Positions 17,431 through 25,676 of a DNA stretch of 64,000 nucleotides are shown in pieces (the stretch's first letter is position 1; the number at the start of each line of letters is the position of its first letter). A program made the position numbers and the translations under genes. The stretch spans positions 109,000-172,999 of the forward strand of contig NZ_DGUZ01000013.1 in the NCBI RefSeq assembly GCF_002394865.1. Direction: 5' to 3'. The notes under the pieces were generated by a model. That model was not told where the DNA came from. It searched no databases and saw only the letters and a program-made list of their open reading frames with translations. Origin of the DNA: Fibrobacter sp. UBA4297 (GTDB taxonomy: Bacteria > Fibrobacterota > Fibrobacteria > Fibrobacterales > Fibrobacteraceae).

Positions 17431-18583
17431 CGAAGAAAATTCTCCTTATATCCTCTTCTGTGCAGGGGAGGATTCCGGCGACATGATTGGCGCCGAGATG
17501 GTGTCGACGGCTGTACAGCAGGGCTTTAAAGTCATTGGCTTGGGCGGTCCGTTGATGCAGGAGAAAGGGTTACAGCCCTTGTGGGACTATAACGAACTCC
17601 CGGTTTCGGGCGTGGGCGATGTGGTGCCGAAGTATTTCTCGTTAAAGAACGTTTTTGAAGTCTTGAGCGATGCCGCTGAATCCAAGAAATGCCTTGGCAT
17701 TGTGGCGATTGACTACCCTGGTTTTAACATGAAGCTTGCGCGCCTTGCTAAAAAGTGGGGAAAGCCCATGCTTTATGTGGCGCCTCCGCAAATTTGGGCC
17801 TGGAAGTCCAAGCGGGCTAGCCTTTTTAAGCAGGCTCACAATATACGCTTGGCGGTGTTCTTCGATATTGAGGCCCAGGCGTATAAGCAGATGGGTGTCG
17901 AAACGGCCCGTATCAAGCATCCGATTGCAAGCTGGGTCTATGACCAGGTCGAGCCGCGTTCTGATATTTTGCTTTTGCCGGGAAGCCGCCGTGATAGTGC
18001 ACTTCGTAACTTGCCTTCGTTTGTGACTGTTGCCGAAAGGTATCGCAATGTGTGGGCGGATCGCAATTCGGGACCACTACCGGACGTAATCGTCGTTGCT
18101 TCGCGCGAGCATTTGGAAGTGCCGCTTCTGGTGGCTCTGGAATCGCTTTACGAAGGACGCTTGCCGAGTTGGCTAAAAGTCGTCGTGGCGCCTAAGTTAA
18201 TCAGCGAACGTTTGAATTTTTATTCAAGCTATTCGGCCGCGCTAACCTCGTTTGGTACAAGTACGCTCGAAATGGCGTGCGCTGGTATTCCGTTTGCGGC
18301 CTGCATTGTGCCGGATTTTCTCACGTACGCGATGGGCAAGTTCATGGTCAAGTCCGAATTTCTGTCGCTCCCGAATGCGATTTTTGGTTGCGGCGTGACT
18401 CCGGAATTTATCATTCGCCATAAGCTGAACGACCGTATGACCGATGCCATTGTCGATGCTTTGTTCCAGCAAGACATTGGCACTGCAGACGAAATCGCCC
18501 TCCGTCTCCGCAAGGCTCTGGATGTCGGTAAGACATCTAGCGAGCTAGTGTCTGAATTTCTTGCTCAGTTCCTCAAGCGTTAA
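17417..18583 (+). CDS. lpxB: Lipid-A-disaccharide synthase
   Basis: Joins UDP-2,3-diacylglucosamine and lipid X to make the lipid A disaccharide at the inner membrane; its presence indicates an LPS-type outer membrane. It has the GEDSGD motif near the N-terminus, GLGGPLMQEKG, VAIDYPGFNMKLA, YVAPPQIWAWK, LLLPGSRR and TSFGTSTLEMACAGIPF. The length of 388 is normal. The GTG start lies inside the end of dnaE. The 3' end overlaps the convergent mutL gene by 39 bp, so the two messages are complementary at their ends. Confidence 0.95.
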   Translation: MQNVNEENSPYILFCAGEDSGDMIGAEMVSTAVQQGFKVIGLGGPLMQEKGLQPLWDYNELPVSGVGDVVPKYFSLKNVFEVLSDAAESKKCLGIVAIDYPGFNMKLARLAKKWGKPMLYVAPPQIWAWKSKRASLFKQAHNIRLAVFFDIEAQAYKQMGVETARIKHPIASWVYDQVEPRSDILLLPGSRRDSALRNLPSFVTVAERYRNVWADRNSGPLPDVIVVASREHLEVPLLVALESLYEGRLPSWLKVVVAPKLISERLNFYSSYSAALTSFGTSTLEMACAGIPFAACIVPDFLTYAMGKFMVKSEFLSLPNAIFGCGVTPEFIIRHKLNDRMTDAIVDALFQQDIGTADEIALRLRKALDVGKTSSELVSEFLAQFLKR

Positions 18584-20500
18584 GCGCATGAGCGTCGGAC
18601 TCCCGAACGGGGACTTGAGCGGATCCTGCGTAATCATGAGCTGGCTTACGAGCGCCGTGATTTCTTCGGGCTTGAGCTTGTCACCCGCCTGGTAAGCGTT
18701 CGTCTTTGCCCAGGATTTTGCAATCGCTTCCTGGAACTTAACCATGTCATTCTTGGTGTCGTTTTCGTCGACATCATTTAGGAAATCGTGAACCGCTTTG
18801 GCGGCACGCGAAAGTGGGAGAGCGCTTGGAATCGAGCGAATCTGGTAGGTGTCGCCTCCGAACGGCTCGACGAAGAATCCGAGCTTGCGCAGTTGCTCAT
18901 CGACGTTTCGGAAGATTTCTTTCTCTTGCTTGGAAAGGTCGATGAGTTCCGGGAACAGAAGTTCCTGGCTATCTTGCATGATGTTGTTCTGGAGCGATTC
19001 CATCGCTTGTTCAAAGAGCACTCGCGTGTGGGCGGCATGCTGGTCGATAATCAAGAGACCATTGGAATCTTCGCCGGCGATGTAGGTGTTTGCAATCTGG
19101 AAGAACGAGGGCGGCGCCCACGGCGTCTCGGGAGGCGGAGCGGGCTTACTGTGGTCGGGTTCCAGCGAAATAATCTTGCCGTATTCGGGGAGCGAAAAGA
19201 GGTCCTGAACGTCGTCGCTTACGTCGTATTTAGACTTTTTGTCCGAAAGCGTATTCGCGGCACTTGCGGGCTTTGCGTACGGTTTATTTGCCGATGCATT
19301 TGCCGGGGTTATGCCTGCATAATCCCTTTTTGCGAAGGGATTTTCCCACGGCAAGTCGTTTTGCGGCTGGGTCTGTGTAGCGAATGTCGGTTGCGCGGGT
19401 GTTTCGAAAACCGGTGCTTCGGGCATAGTCGTTGCCGAAGTCGCAGACGATGGCTGCACAGATGGTGCCTGCTTTCCCATAAATTCATCGCTCAAGTCGA
19501 TGAAGGGGGAGTTTGCTTCTAAATCCTTAGTAAATGTATCGCGGATGGCGTGCGTGACGACTAGGAACACCAAGTTCCCGTTCGCAAAACGGACTTCACG
19601 TTTGGCTGGGTGCACGTTGATGTCGAATTCCATGTCCGGCATGTCCAAGAACAGTACCGTTACGGGCTTGCACTGCGCTCCATACGGCTCGTAAGCTTGC
19701 GAAACAGCCTTGCTCACCATCTTGTTTTCAATGGGGCGGTTCCTCATGAAAAGGAACTGGTGGTTGCGTTTGCCGTTTGTTTCGGTCGTGGGCGAGATGT
19801 AGCCTGTCACATGGACGCCTGCTTCGGTGTAATCGACAGGGAGCAAACTTTTGGCGACCTTTGAACCAATAGCTTCAGCGATGCGGCTGCGGAGTTCTCC
19901 GGGAACGCCGGTAAAGACCGTTCTATCGCCTACTTTATAGTCAAAGCGAATTTCCGGGTGCGAAATGGCGGTCTTTAATACGATGTCTAAAATGCGGGAG
20001 CATTCGGACGTTTCACTGCCGAGGAACGTGCGGCGCACAGGAGTGTTGTAGAACAGGTCTTCGACGAGGAATGTGGTGCCGCGGCTCGCCTGGACATCTT
20101 CTTTTTCAATAACTTCACCACCCTTTACGACGATGCGGCCACTTTCGCCTTCTTGCGTGGCGCTAGTGATGGTCAGCTTCGAAACGGCTGCGATGGAGGC
20201 GACTGCTTCACCGCGGAAACCGTTTGTCTGGAGGTGGAATAAGTCGTCTGCGTTTGTTAGTTTGGATGTAGTGTGGCGGAGGTAGCACAGGTCCAAATCG
20301 GCGGCCCCCATGCCCTTACCGTTGTCTGTGACCTGGATTTTTTTCTTTCCACCTTGTTCAATCTGGACTTGAATTCGGGTTGCTCCGGCGTCAATTGCGT
20401 TTTCTATAAGTTCCTTGACAGCCGATGCCGGGCGCTCAATGACCTCGCCAGCAGCAATTTTATTGATGATTTCATCGGATAAAAGGTGAATTTCAGCCAT
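18545..20500 (-). CDS. mutL: DNA mismatch repair protein MutL, endonuclease site degraded
   Basis: Mismatch-repair ATPase that links MutS to strand incision. The GHKL ATPase domain is intact: LIENAIDAGA, TDNGKGM, TNGFRGEA and RGTTFLVEDLFYNTP. A Pro/Ala-rich linker (~345-465) leads to the dimerisation domain, which carries QELLFP (~512), a good beta-clamp motif. The metal site of nuclease-type MutL is damaged. DQHA(X)2E(X)4E reads DQHAAHTRVLFE, with Thr492 in place of Glu, and the usual CPHGRP reads SPFGSP, so the Cys and His ligands are gone. Strand nicking by this protein is therefore doubtful. The end overlaps lpxB tail to tail by 39 bp. Confidence 0.95.
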   Translation of the reverse strand: MAEIHLLSDEIINKIAAGEVIERPASAVKELIENAIDAGATRIQVQIEQGGKKKIQVTDNGKGMGAADLDLCYLRHTTSKLTNADDLFHLQTNGFRGEAVASIAAVSKLTITSATQEGESGRIVVKGGEVIEKEDVQASRGTTFLVEDLFYNTPVRRTFLGSETSECSRILDIVLKTAISHPEIRFDYKVGDRTVFTGVPGELRSRIAEAIGSKVAKSLLPVDYTEAGVHVTGYISPTTETNGKRNHQFLFMRNRPIENKMVSKAVSQAYEPYGAQCKPVTVLFLDMPDMEFDINVHPAKREVRFANGNLVFLVVTHAIRDTFTKDLEANSPFIDLSDEFMGKQAPSVQPSSATSATTMPEAPVFETPAQPTFATQTQPQNDLPWENPFAKRDYAGITPANASANKPYAKPASAANTLSDKKSKYDVSDDVQDLFSLPEYGKIISLEPDHSKPAPPPETPWAPPSFFQIANTYIAGEDSNGLLIIDQHAAHTRVLFEQAMESLQNNIMQDSQELLFPELIDLSKQEKEIFRNVDEQLRKLGFFVEPFGGDTYQIRSIPSALPLSRAAKAVHDFLNDVDENDTKNDMVKFQEAIAKSWAKTNAYQAGDKLKPEEITALVSQLMITQDPLKSPFGSPTLMRLTLEELSKKFRH

Positions 20501-20547
20501 TTTCGCTTTTATATGTAGCTCTTTGTATATATTTTCTAATATTTGAT

Positions 20548-20556
20548 TGCTATATT
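20548..20556 (+). promoter_or_regulatory. Extended -10 promoter for the gene at 20602
   Basis: TGCTATATT in the AT-rich 101-bp gap between mutL and the divergent gene at 20602. The predicted transcript start near 20563 leaves a leader of about 40 nt that contains GAGGTGA as ribosome site. Confidence 0.5.
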
Positions 20557-20601
20557 ATAAATATAGCTAATGAATTTTTATGAACAAGTGAGGTGAGTGA
20601 A

Positions 20602-21900
20602 ATGGTTTCAAATCTATTCCTTCAGCTAGCACACATTGAATTACTGATGTCTTACCCGGTCAAGGACATTCTGACCTTGGTCAAACGAGATTCGCGATTC
20701 AATGTGAAACTTCTAAATGATTTGTACTTCGAAGATTCATACGTAGATGAAAGCGCTTACCGATTCATAATGGACAATATCGTCGCGTGGTTGTACGAAC
20801 GCGGTGAAAATCCAGATGAATTCATCGAACGCATCGTGAAGCGTTGCGCCGCTTTTGAAGCTGTTCCCGCTCGTAGCGTTCTCCGCTCTTACTTGCCGTT
20901 TGTCTCTTCGTTCTACTCTGCTGAAGACGCTCGTGAACTCTGCCTCGAAATCATTCCGAAACGCTACCCGTTCCTTACTAAGGCCAGTATCCTCCGTAAC
21001 GAAGTTATTGACGGCAATCGCAGGGTGGACTTCACGTTCCAGTTCGAGACTCCGGGTGTCCTTGCTGCAAATCCCATGCGCTGGATCCGTAGCATGATCA
21101 ACATCGGACCGCTTCTCTTGAACACGCCTGCATATGAACACATTAGCTACCTCGCCACGCAGACCTCGTTTATTGAAGCTCTTGAAAACAGAGTTCCCGC
21201 CGAAATGAAGGATGACGGTGGTGTGTATATCAAGGGTGAACTTGTTGGCCGCCATGCCACGTTTGAAGACTGCATTAAGGAACACAACCTTGAATGGAAG
21301 AGCGACGTCGAAAAGAGCATTGGCTGTGTGCGTTCTTTGGTCGACATCCGCGACCCGAAGACCGGTGCGCTCCTCATCGAAAAGGATTGCTACTACGGTG
21401 CTCCGGCTTACGTTCTTGAATTCAACTTCAAGGCTAACGTTAATGCTTCCGAACCGTTCCTCAAGCTCATGAGTTCTGTCGTTAAACAGGAATTCGCAGC
21501 TTGGGCTCCGATCCAGAAGGCCCATGAACAGCTCCTCGATGCGATGAACGATTCCGTCACAATCGTGTACTACAAGAGCGATGACTCCATCTCCGTGAAC
21601 AGCAAGCACCTCATGCGTAACGTTCCGGCTCGAATCCTCCGCAACTTGCTCCGCGAATACACTGTGACTGGCCGTGAAGAATACGAGAACCGCGAATTCA
21701 AGCGCGACCCGGCTATTTGCATGGATCCGCTCCGCCCGAACTTCGAGAGCAGGTTGAACCGCGTCATTGCCCATATCAACGGCTCTGACGATCCGGAACA
21801 TCCGAGCGAAGGTGTGAAGAAGTATTTCGAAATTGAACGCCATCGTCGCGGTGGTTTCCGCTTCGTTCCGAAGTGCAAAATTATCTTCCGCGAAGAATAA
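20602..21900 (+). CDS. Hypothetical protein, 432 aa, possible C-terminal winged helix
   Basis: I do not recognise the family. The ATG at 20602 is chosen over the in-frame GTG at 20593 because GAGGTGA is correctly spaced from it. The N-terminal ~130 residues are helical and acidic (FLQLAHIELLMSYPVKD, FIERIVKRCAAFEA). The middle is mixed. The last ~90 residues show a helix followed by a strand hairpin (ESRLNRVIAHING, then HRRGGFRFVPKCKIIF) like the wing of OmpR-type DNA-binding domains. No signal peptide or membrane segment is seen. Codon use is that of a highly expressed gene. A regulator is possible but unproven. Confidence 0.75.
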   Translation: MVSNLFLQLAHIELLMSYPVKDILTLVKRDSRFNVKLLNDLYFEDSYVDESAYRFIMDNIVAWLYERGENPDEFIERIVKRCAAFEAVPARSVLRSYLPFVSSFYSAEDARELCLEIIPKRYPFLTKASILRNEVIDGNRRVDFTFQFETPGVLAANPMRWIRSMINIGPLLLNTPAYEHISYLATQTSFIEALENRVPAEMKDDGGVYIKGELVGRHATFEDCIKEHNLEWKSDVEKSIGCVRSLVDIRDPKTGALLIEKDCYYGAPAYVLEFNFKANVNASEPFLKLMSSVVKQEFAAWAPIQKAHEQLLDAMNDSVTIVYYKSDDSISVNSKHLMRNVPARILRNLLREYTVTGREEYENREFKRDPAICMDPLRPNFESRLNRVIAHINGSDDPEHPSEGVKKYFEIERHRRGGFRFVPKCKIIFREE

Positions 21901-22031
21901 GATTTACTTTGTTCTTGCTGCTTTTTTGCGGATTGTAAAGTGAAGTTTATGATTGGTAGTAAAAGGTAAGAACGGTAAATTTTATTAAGTGAAGAAATAA
22001 GAAAAACGAAAGAATCGGACCCCTATCATTT

Positions 22032-22040
22032 TGGTATATT
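22032..22040 (+). promoter_or_regulatory. Extended -10 box of the candidate small RNA
   Basis: TGGTATATT; transcription would start near 22047, where the closing stem of the candidate RNA begins. Confidence 0.4.
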
Positions 22041-22046
22041 TAGAGT

Positions 22047-22185
22047 GTTGAGAATGGTTGGAAAGGTAAATCCTGAAACGACTTTATCATTGCTCCCCTC
22101 CTGATAGGTTCAAGGTTCTGGAAACCGCTCAATATTTTCTCCTTCTTAGGAAAGGGCTCTTCTAGAGCCCTTTCTCTTTTTTTAT
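22047..22185 (+). ncRNA. Candidate structured small RNA of unknown family
   Basis: About 139 nt between a promoter-like box and a strong terminator, with no convincing reading frame. TTGAG (22048-22052) and GGTT (22056-22059) can pair with AACC (22123-22126) and CTCAA (22128-22132), closing a domain of about 85 nt. Inside, TATCA (22085-22089) and TGATA (22102-22106) form a hairpin with a C-rich loop, TTGCTCCCCTCC. The terminator hairpin follows. It lacks the SRP signature and the tmRNA and RNase P cores I know. A 6S-like or regulatory RNA is possible. Confidence 0.5.
22149..22185 (+). terminator. Rho-independent terminator
   Basis: AAAGGGCTCT (22151-22160) pairs with AGAGCCCTTT (22164-22173), followed by CTCTTTTTTT. 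It ends the candidate RNA at 22047. Confidence 0.9.
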
Positions 22186-22189
22186 GCAC

Positions 22190-22320
22190 TTTCATCCTGG
22201 CGCAAGCGCCAACCTTACGGCTCAGCCATGACCATACAAGTATGGTCGCGGCGCTCGCCTTTTAAGGTTGTGGCCGACGCTCTATTCTCACAACGTACTG
22301 CTTTTAAATTATTGATTGTA
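22190..22320. repeat. Hairpin-rich dispersed element
   Basis: Contains TGGCGCAAGCGCCA and GACCATACAAGTATGGTC, two near-perfect hairpins with AA loops, and ends GGCCGACGCTC. The stretch at 58360-58505 has a similar order and also ends with GGCCGACGCC. No gene is seen here. Confidence 0.4.
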
Positions 22321-22342
22321 TATCAGTCACGCTATTTATGAA

Positions 22343-22372
22343 ATAAAAAAGCCCGCATCATGTGATGCGGAC
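22343..22372 (-). terminator. Rho-independent terminator of thrC
   Basis: CCGCATCA and TGATGCGG (22353-22370) form the stem; on the minus strand it is followed by CTTTTTT. It lies about 80 bp beyond the thrC stop. Confidence 0.85.
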
Positions 22373-22373
22373 C

Positions 22374-22447
22374 TCTCTAATAACTAATGACTATTGACTA
22401 GTGACTAACCAGTAATTAGCGGCGGCTTAGGGCCATTGACTAATGCT
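22374..22447. repeat. 7-bp repeat array plus hairpin
   Basis: Steps of seven: TAATAAC, TAATGAC, TATTGAC, TAGTGAC, TAACCAG. It is followed by the hairpin CTAATGC-TTGC-GCATTAG at 22440-22457, whose right arm runs into the thrC stop codon. It sits between thrC and its terminator. Confidence 0.6.
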
Positions 22448-22453
22448 TGCGCA

Positions 22454-23794
22454 TTAGCGACGGCGGGCAGCCATCTCTTTCTTCAAGATGTCCATGACGG
22501 CGCCGATTTCGGCAGGAGCCTTGAACACCGGGTTTGCGTACTTGCTTGCGATGTTTTCGAGCTTCTGTTCGTGGTAGCCGACCTTGAATTCCGTGAACTT
22601 GAGGCCGTGTGCCGTGCTGATGACGACGACGTTTTCGTCCTTAGCAATCTTGCCTGCGGCAACGAGCTTTTCGAGAGCGCCGAGAGCGACACCCGTATGC
22701 GGGCAGCAGTAGAGACCGATGCGGTCGCCGCGGTGGGCTGCGTTTGCGAGTTCTTCTTCAGAGACGCTTACGACCATGCCGTTTGTCTTCTGGATAGCGC
22801 GGACTGCCTTCGGGTAGCTGACCGGGTTACCGATCTGGATAGCGGAGGCGAGAGTCTTCTTTGCCTGAACCGGAACGAGCTTGTCGAAGCCGCGTTCGTA
22901 TGCCTGGTAGAACGGGTTTGCGTTTTCTGCCTGAGCAACGATGATGCGCGGAATGCGGTCGATGAGGCCCATGGCCTTGCAGTCTTCGAAGCCCTTGGCA
23001 AGTGCGCTCACGTTACCGAGGTTACCACCCGGGATAATCACGGTGTCAGGCACCGTCCAACCGAGTTCCTGGCAGATTTCCGGAGAAATCGTCTTCTGGC
23101 CTTCGACGCGGAGGCTGTTCATGGAGTTGGCGAGGTAAATGCGGTTGTCCTTTGTGACTTCCTGAACGATCTTCATGCAACCGTCAAAGTCGGTGTCGAG
23201 CGCAAGCACGATGCTGCCGTTAGAAATCGGCTGGATGAGCTGTGCGGTGCTGGTTTTGCCGGCCGGGAGGAACACGATGGAAGGAATGCCTGCCTTTGCG
23301 CAGTAGGCGCTGAGGGCTGCAGAAGTATCGCCTGTTGAAGCGCAAGCGACAGCGTCAATCGGGTGGATGCCCTTCTTGATGATGTGGTTCACCTGGCTTA
23401 CGAGAACCGTCATGCCGAGGTCCTTGAAGGAACCCGTGTGGGAGTTGCCGCAGAGCTTCACCTTGAGGCTTCCGATGCCGAGTTCCTTGGCGAGCGGGGC
23501 TGCGTCAAAGAGCGGGCTCCAGCCTTCGCGCATGGTGACGATGTCTTCAACCGGAATATCCGGGAGCACCATTTCGCGCTTGCTCCAAATACCACTCATG
23601 TCTTCGGGCTTAAAGCTCATGCGGCGTTCGGCAAAGAGCTTCTTCCATTCTTCCGGGCTGCGGCTGGCGAGCGCTGCACGGTCGTGTTCGACTTCGAGCA
23701 GGCTACCGTCCACCTTGCTGCGGTAAATGACGTCGGTCAGCGGGTAGGTGTCGTCGCCGTTGATGTTTCTAAAATGAGCGTTAAACTGAGACAT
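22454..23794 (-). CDS. thrC: Threonine synthase
   Basis: PLP enzyme that turns O-phosphohomoserine into threonine, the last step of the pathway. The start ATG at 23794 follows AGAGGA; a longer frame from 23854 reads through the upstream repeat and is rejected. The PLP lysine is in NSHTGSFKDLG. CASTGDTSAALSAY, the phosphate loop GGNLGNVSALAKG and CPHTGVALGALEKL are all present. The length of 446 fits the long class. No other threonine genes are in the window. The promoter is the TGCTATATT box at 23822-23830. Confidence 0.93.
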   Translation of the reverse strand: MSQFNAHFRNINGDDTYPLTDVIYRSKVDGSLLEVEHDRAALASRSPEEWKKLFAERRMSFKPEDMSGIWSKREMVLPDIPVEDIVTMREGWSPLFDAAPLAKELGIGSLKVKLCGNSHTGSFKDLGMTVLVSQVNHIIKKGIHPIDAVACASTGDTSAALSAYCAKAGIPSIVFLPAGKTSTAQLIQPISNGSIVLALDTDFDGCMKIVQEVTKDNRIYLANSMNSLRVEGQKTISPEICQELGWTVPDTVIIPGGNLGNVSALAKGFEDCKAMGLIDRIPRIIVAQAENANPFYQAYERGFDKLVPVQAKKTLASAIQIGNPVSYPKAVRAIQKTNGMVVSVSEEELANAAHRGDRIGLYCCPHTGVALGALEKLVAAGKIAKDENVVVISTAHGLKFTEFKVGYHEQKLENIASKYANPVFKAPAEIGAVMDILKKEMAARRR

Positions 23795-23821
23795 AATAAT
23801 CCTCTTGAATTTTACGAGGCA

Positions 23822-23830
23822 AATATAGCA
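23822..23830 (-). promoter_or_regulatory. Extended -10 promoter of thrC
   Basis: Reads TGCTATATT on the minus strand. Predicted start of transcription is near 23815, giving a leader of about 20 nt with the ribosome site AGAGGA. Confidence 0.5.
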
Positions 23831-23832
23831 AT

Positions 23833-24150
23833 TTAGTCTTTGGTCGTTAGTCATTAGTCGTTGGTCGTCAAGACAATTAGGATTTTGGAATTTGGAGTTC
23901 GGAGTTGTATAAATCGCGGCGAAGCCGCCAAATTAAGTAATTGTACTTTCGTTTTACTCAAGTACCTAATGCTGGGCTCGGAAATAGGCTTGCAAGCAAT
24001 CCTGCTTCACTCGCCCTATGCATTAGTCCTAATTCCTACTTCCTAATTCCGAATTATCTAAGTTCTGCCAACTAAGTTCTACCGACTAAGTTCTACCAAT
24101 TAAGTTCTGCCAACTAACCACCTCCTACTTCCTACCGCCTACTTCCGACT
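23833..24150. repeat. Block of 7-bp and 14-bp repeats with hairpins
   Basis: This gap holds no gene. From left: a 7-bp array (GTTAGTC, ATTAGTC, GTTGGTC) at 23833-23869; a second array (GGAATTT, GGAGTTC, GGAGTTG) to 23907; the hairpin GCGGCGAAGCCGC at 23916; a stretch with AAGTAC and GCTTGCAAGC palindromes; an array in reverse sense (CTAATTC, CTACTTC, CTAATTC, CGAATTA) at 24027-24055; then four 14-bp units like TAAGTTCTGCCAAC to 24117; and a last 7-bp run (CTACTTC, CTACCGC, CTACTTC). Left and right arrays are complementary. Confidence 0.7.
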
Positions 24151-24160
24151 CTATGTAATT

Positions 24161-24169
24161 TGCTATATT
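24161..24169 (+). promoter_or_regulatory. Extended -10 promoter of the 24210-29857 gene run
   Basis: TGCTATATT, directly after the repeat block and 41 bp before the GTG start at 24210. Confidence 0.5.
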
Positions 24170-24209
24170 ATGGGCGAAATTTATTTACAAGTAATACTCG
24201 GAGTTCTGA

Positions 24210-25676
24210 GTGAAAAAGAAAAAATTTATTCTATTGCCGTTTATGGCGTTCGTCCTATCGTCCTGCTTATTTGATACGGATGACGATGGCTTGTCTAATT
24301 GGCTCTCGGATCAGGGAATGCCCAGCAGCTATAAAGTCCAGACGGTGACGGTTGATGACCTGAATCCCTTGTCTGTCGAAATTACCCGTGACACTCTCCC
24401 CGAAAACGCCGGAACTCGCGGATTGTTGGGCACTGTGCCCGGCATGTCTTTCGATGCCGTATTTGATTTTGCACTGGATAGCGCTTTCCTTGACACTCTG
24501 AGCTCTGCGGATTCCGTAAAATCATATGTGCATTTGTGGCTTTTAGATTCGTACTATGGTGCAAAAGATTTGCCGTCGGATTTTTTCCCGATTAAAGAAG
24601 ACTTGCAACTGAATGTCAGCTGGATCCTTTCGGAAAAGCTGAGTGCGAAAGAATATAAGGATATTGAATCCATTAGCGATTCCGTCTGGTTCTACGAACT
24701 GGAATCCTGGAAACCGCAGAAGACGACGGACACCACTATTTCGGTCTCGGTAGTCTCAAAGGAGTCTATCCTGGCTATGGAAACCCCGATGACTCTGGAT
24801 TTGCCGAGTGCTTTTGTGAACGATATCCGCAAGAACTCGGGCAATCGCCGTTTGCAGCTCCGCCTGTCTGCGCCCAAGGCCGCCCATGTATTCCGTTTCT
24901 ATGGTGCATGGTCCCTGAAATACCATCCGCAGTTCTTTATGGTGGCAACGAAGAAGAAAGTCTTCCCAAAGATGTTTAAGCCTAAGCATGCCGCAACGAT
25001 TTACTCAAATCGCGAAGATTGCTCGGACTGCCTTGTGTTGCACGGCGGCAACTACGATTCTCTTATCGTGGAATTCCCGTCCAAGCCTATCATGAAGGCT
25101 CTCTCGGATTTCTATGGCGATGAATTCCCGTACGCAGGTGGTGACGACGTGCGCCAAGCGGTTGTTATGGCTGAAATGACGTTCTTCAGGGACGATTCCA
25201 AGGGTAGCCAGGAATTGAAATTCCCAATGGTTGTTCTTGCCGGCAGTTTCTTGGATAGCGCTGATACAGTGATGCGTCGAACGGAAGGTTATTACAAGTT
25301 CAACAAGGACGTTGTTAAGGAACATGGTCACCAGAATCTTGTGTTCCATGAAGGCGATTCGCTTTCGTTGCAGGTAACGGACGGCATGCGTAATTTCATC
25401 AACAGGGCCAACGACGGCAGAACGTTCAAGATGATAATGAGTCTTGGCAATTCGATTGTCTTGGACAAGGATACTGTTTTCCGCGCTCGGGTAAGTACAA
25501 GAACCGATACGATTAAGACGGTGATTGCTTCGGGCGATACGTTGAAGTATGCGACCGGGGATACGCTTTACATGACGTTCCCGGATGTGGACTATGCCCG
25601 CTATGATTTTACCTCGATTAAAAATAAGCCCGCTAGACTCAAATTGTGGCTTGCCTCTAAGCGCGGGGAGGACTAA
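24210..25676 (+). CDS. Lipoprotein of unknown function, 488 aa
   Basis: GTG start preceded by CGGAG. Signal peptide MKKKKFILLPFMAFVLSSC has lipobox LSSC (Cys19). The mature protein is rich in Ser, Asp and aromatic residues in a beta-strand pattern (TVTVDDLNPLSVEITRDTL, LRLSAPKAAHVFRFYGAW, ARLKLWLASKRGED), as in surface lipoproteins made of beta-sandwich domains. Asp-Ser-Ala-Asp phrases recur, a style common in Fibrobacter lipoproteins. No known domain is recognised. It overlaps the barrel gene downstream by one base, so the two are made together and may form one outer-membrane complex. Confidence 0.85.
   Translation: MKKKKFILLPFMAFVLSSCLFDTDDDGLSNWLSDQGMPSSYKVQTVTVDDLNPLSVEITRDTLPENAGTRGLLGTVPGMSFDAVFDFALDSAFLDTLSSADSVKSYVHLWLLDSYYGAKDLPSDFFPIKEDLQLNVSWILSEKLSAKEYKDIESISDSVWFYELESWKPQKTTDTTISVSVVSKESILAMETPMTLDLPSAFVNDIRKNSGNRRLQLRLSAPKAAHVFRFYGAWSLKYHPQFFMVATKKKVFPKMFKPKHAATIYSNREDCSDCLVLHGGNYDSLIVEFPSKPIMKALSDFYGDEFPYAGGDDVRQAVVMAEMTFFRDDSKGSQELKFPMVVLAGSFLDSADTVMRRTEGYYKFNKDVVKEHGHQNLVFHEGDSLSLQVTDGMRNFINRANDGRTFKMIMSLGNSIVLDKDTVFRARVSTRTDTIKTVIASGDTLKYATGDTLYMTFPDVDYARYDFTSIKNKPARLKLWLASKRGED

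Noticed and set aside
22047..22185. SRP RNA, tmRNA or RNase P RNA
   Set aside because: The conserved GGAAGCAGC-type SRP loop, the Ala-tRNA-like ends and the P4 core are absent.
23833..24150. CRISPR array
   Set aside because: Units are 7 or 14 bp with no spacers between, and no cas gene is present.
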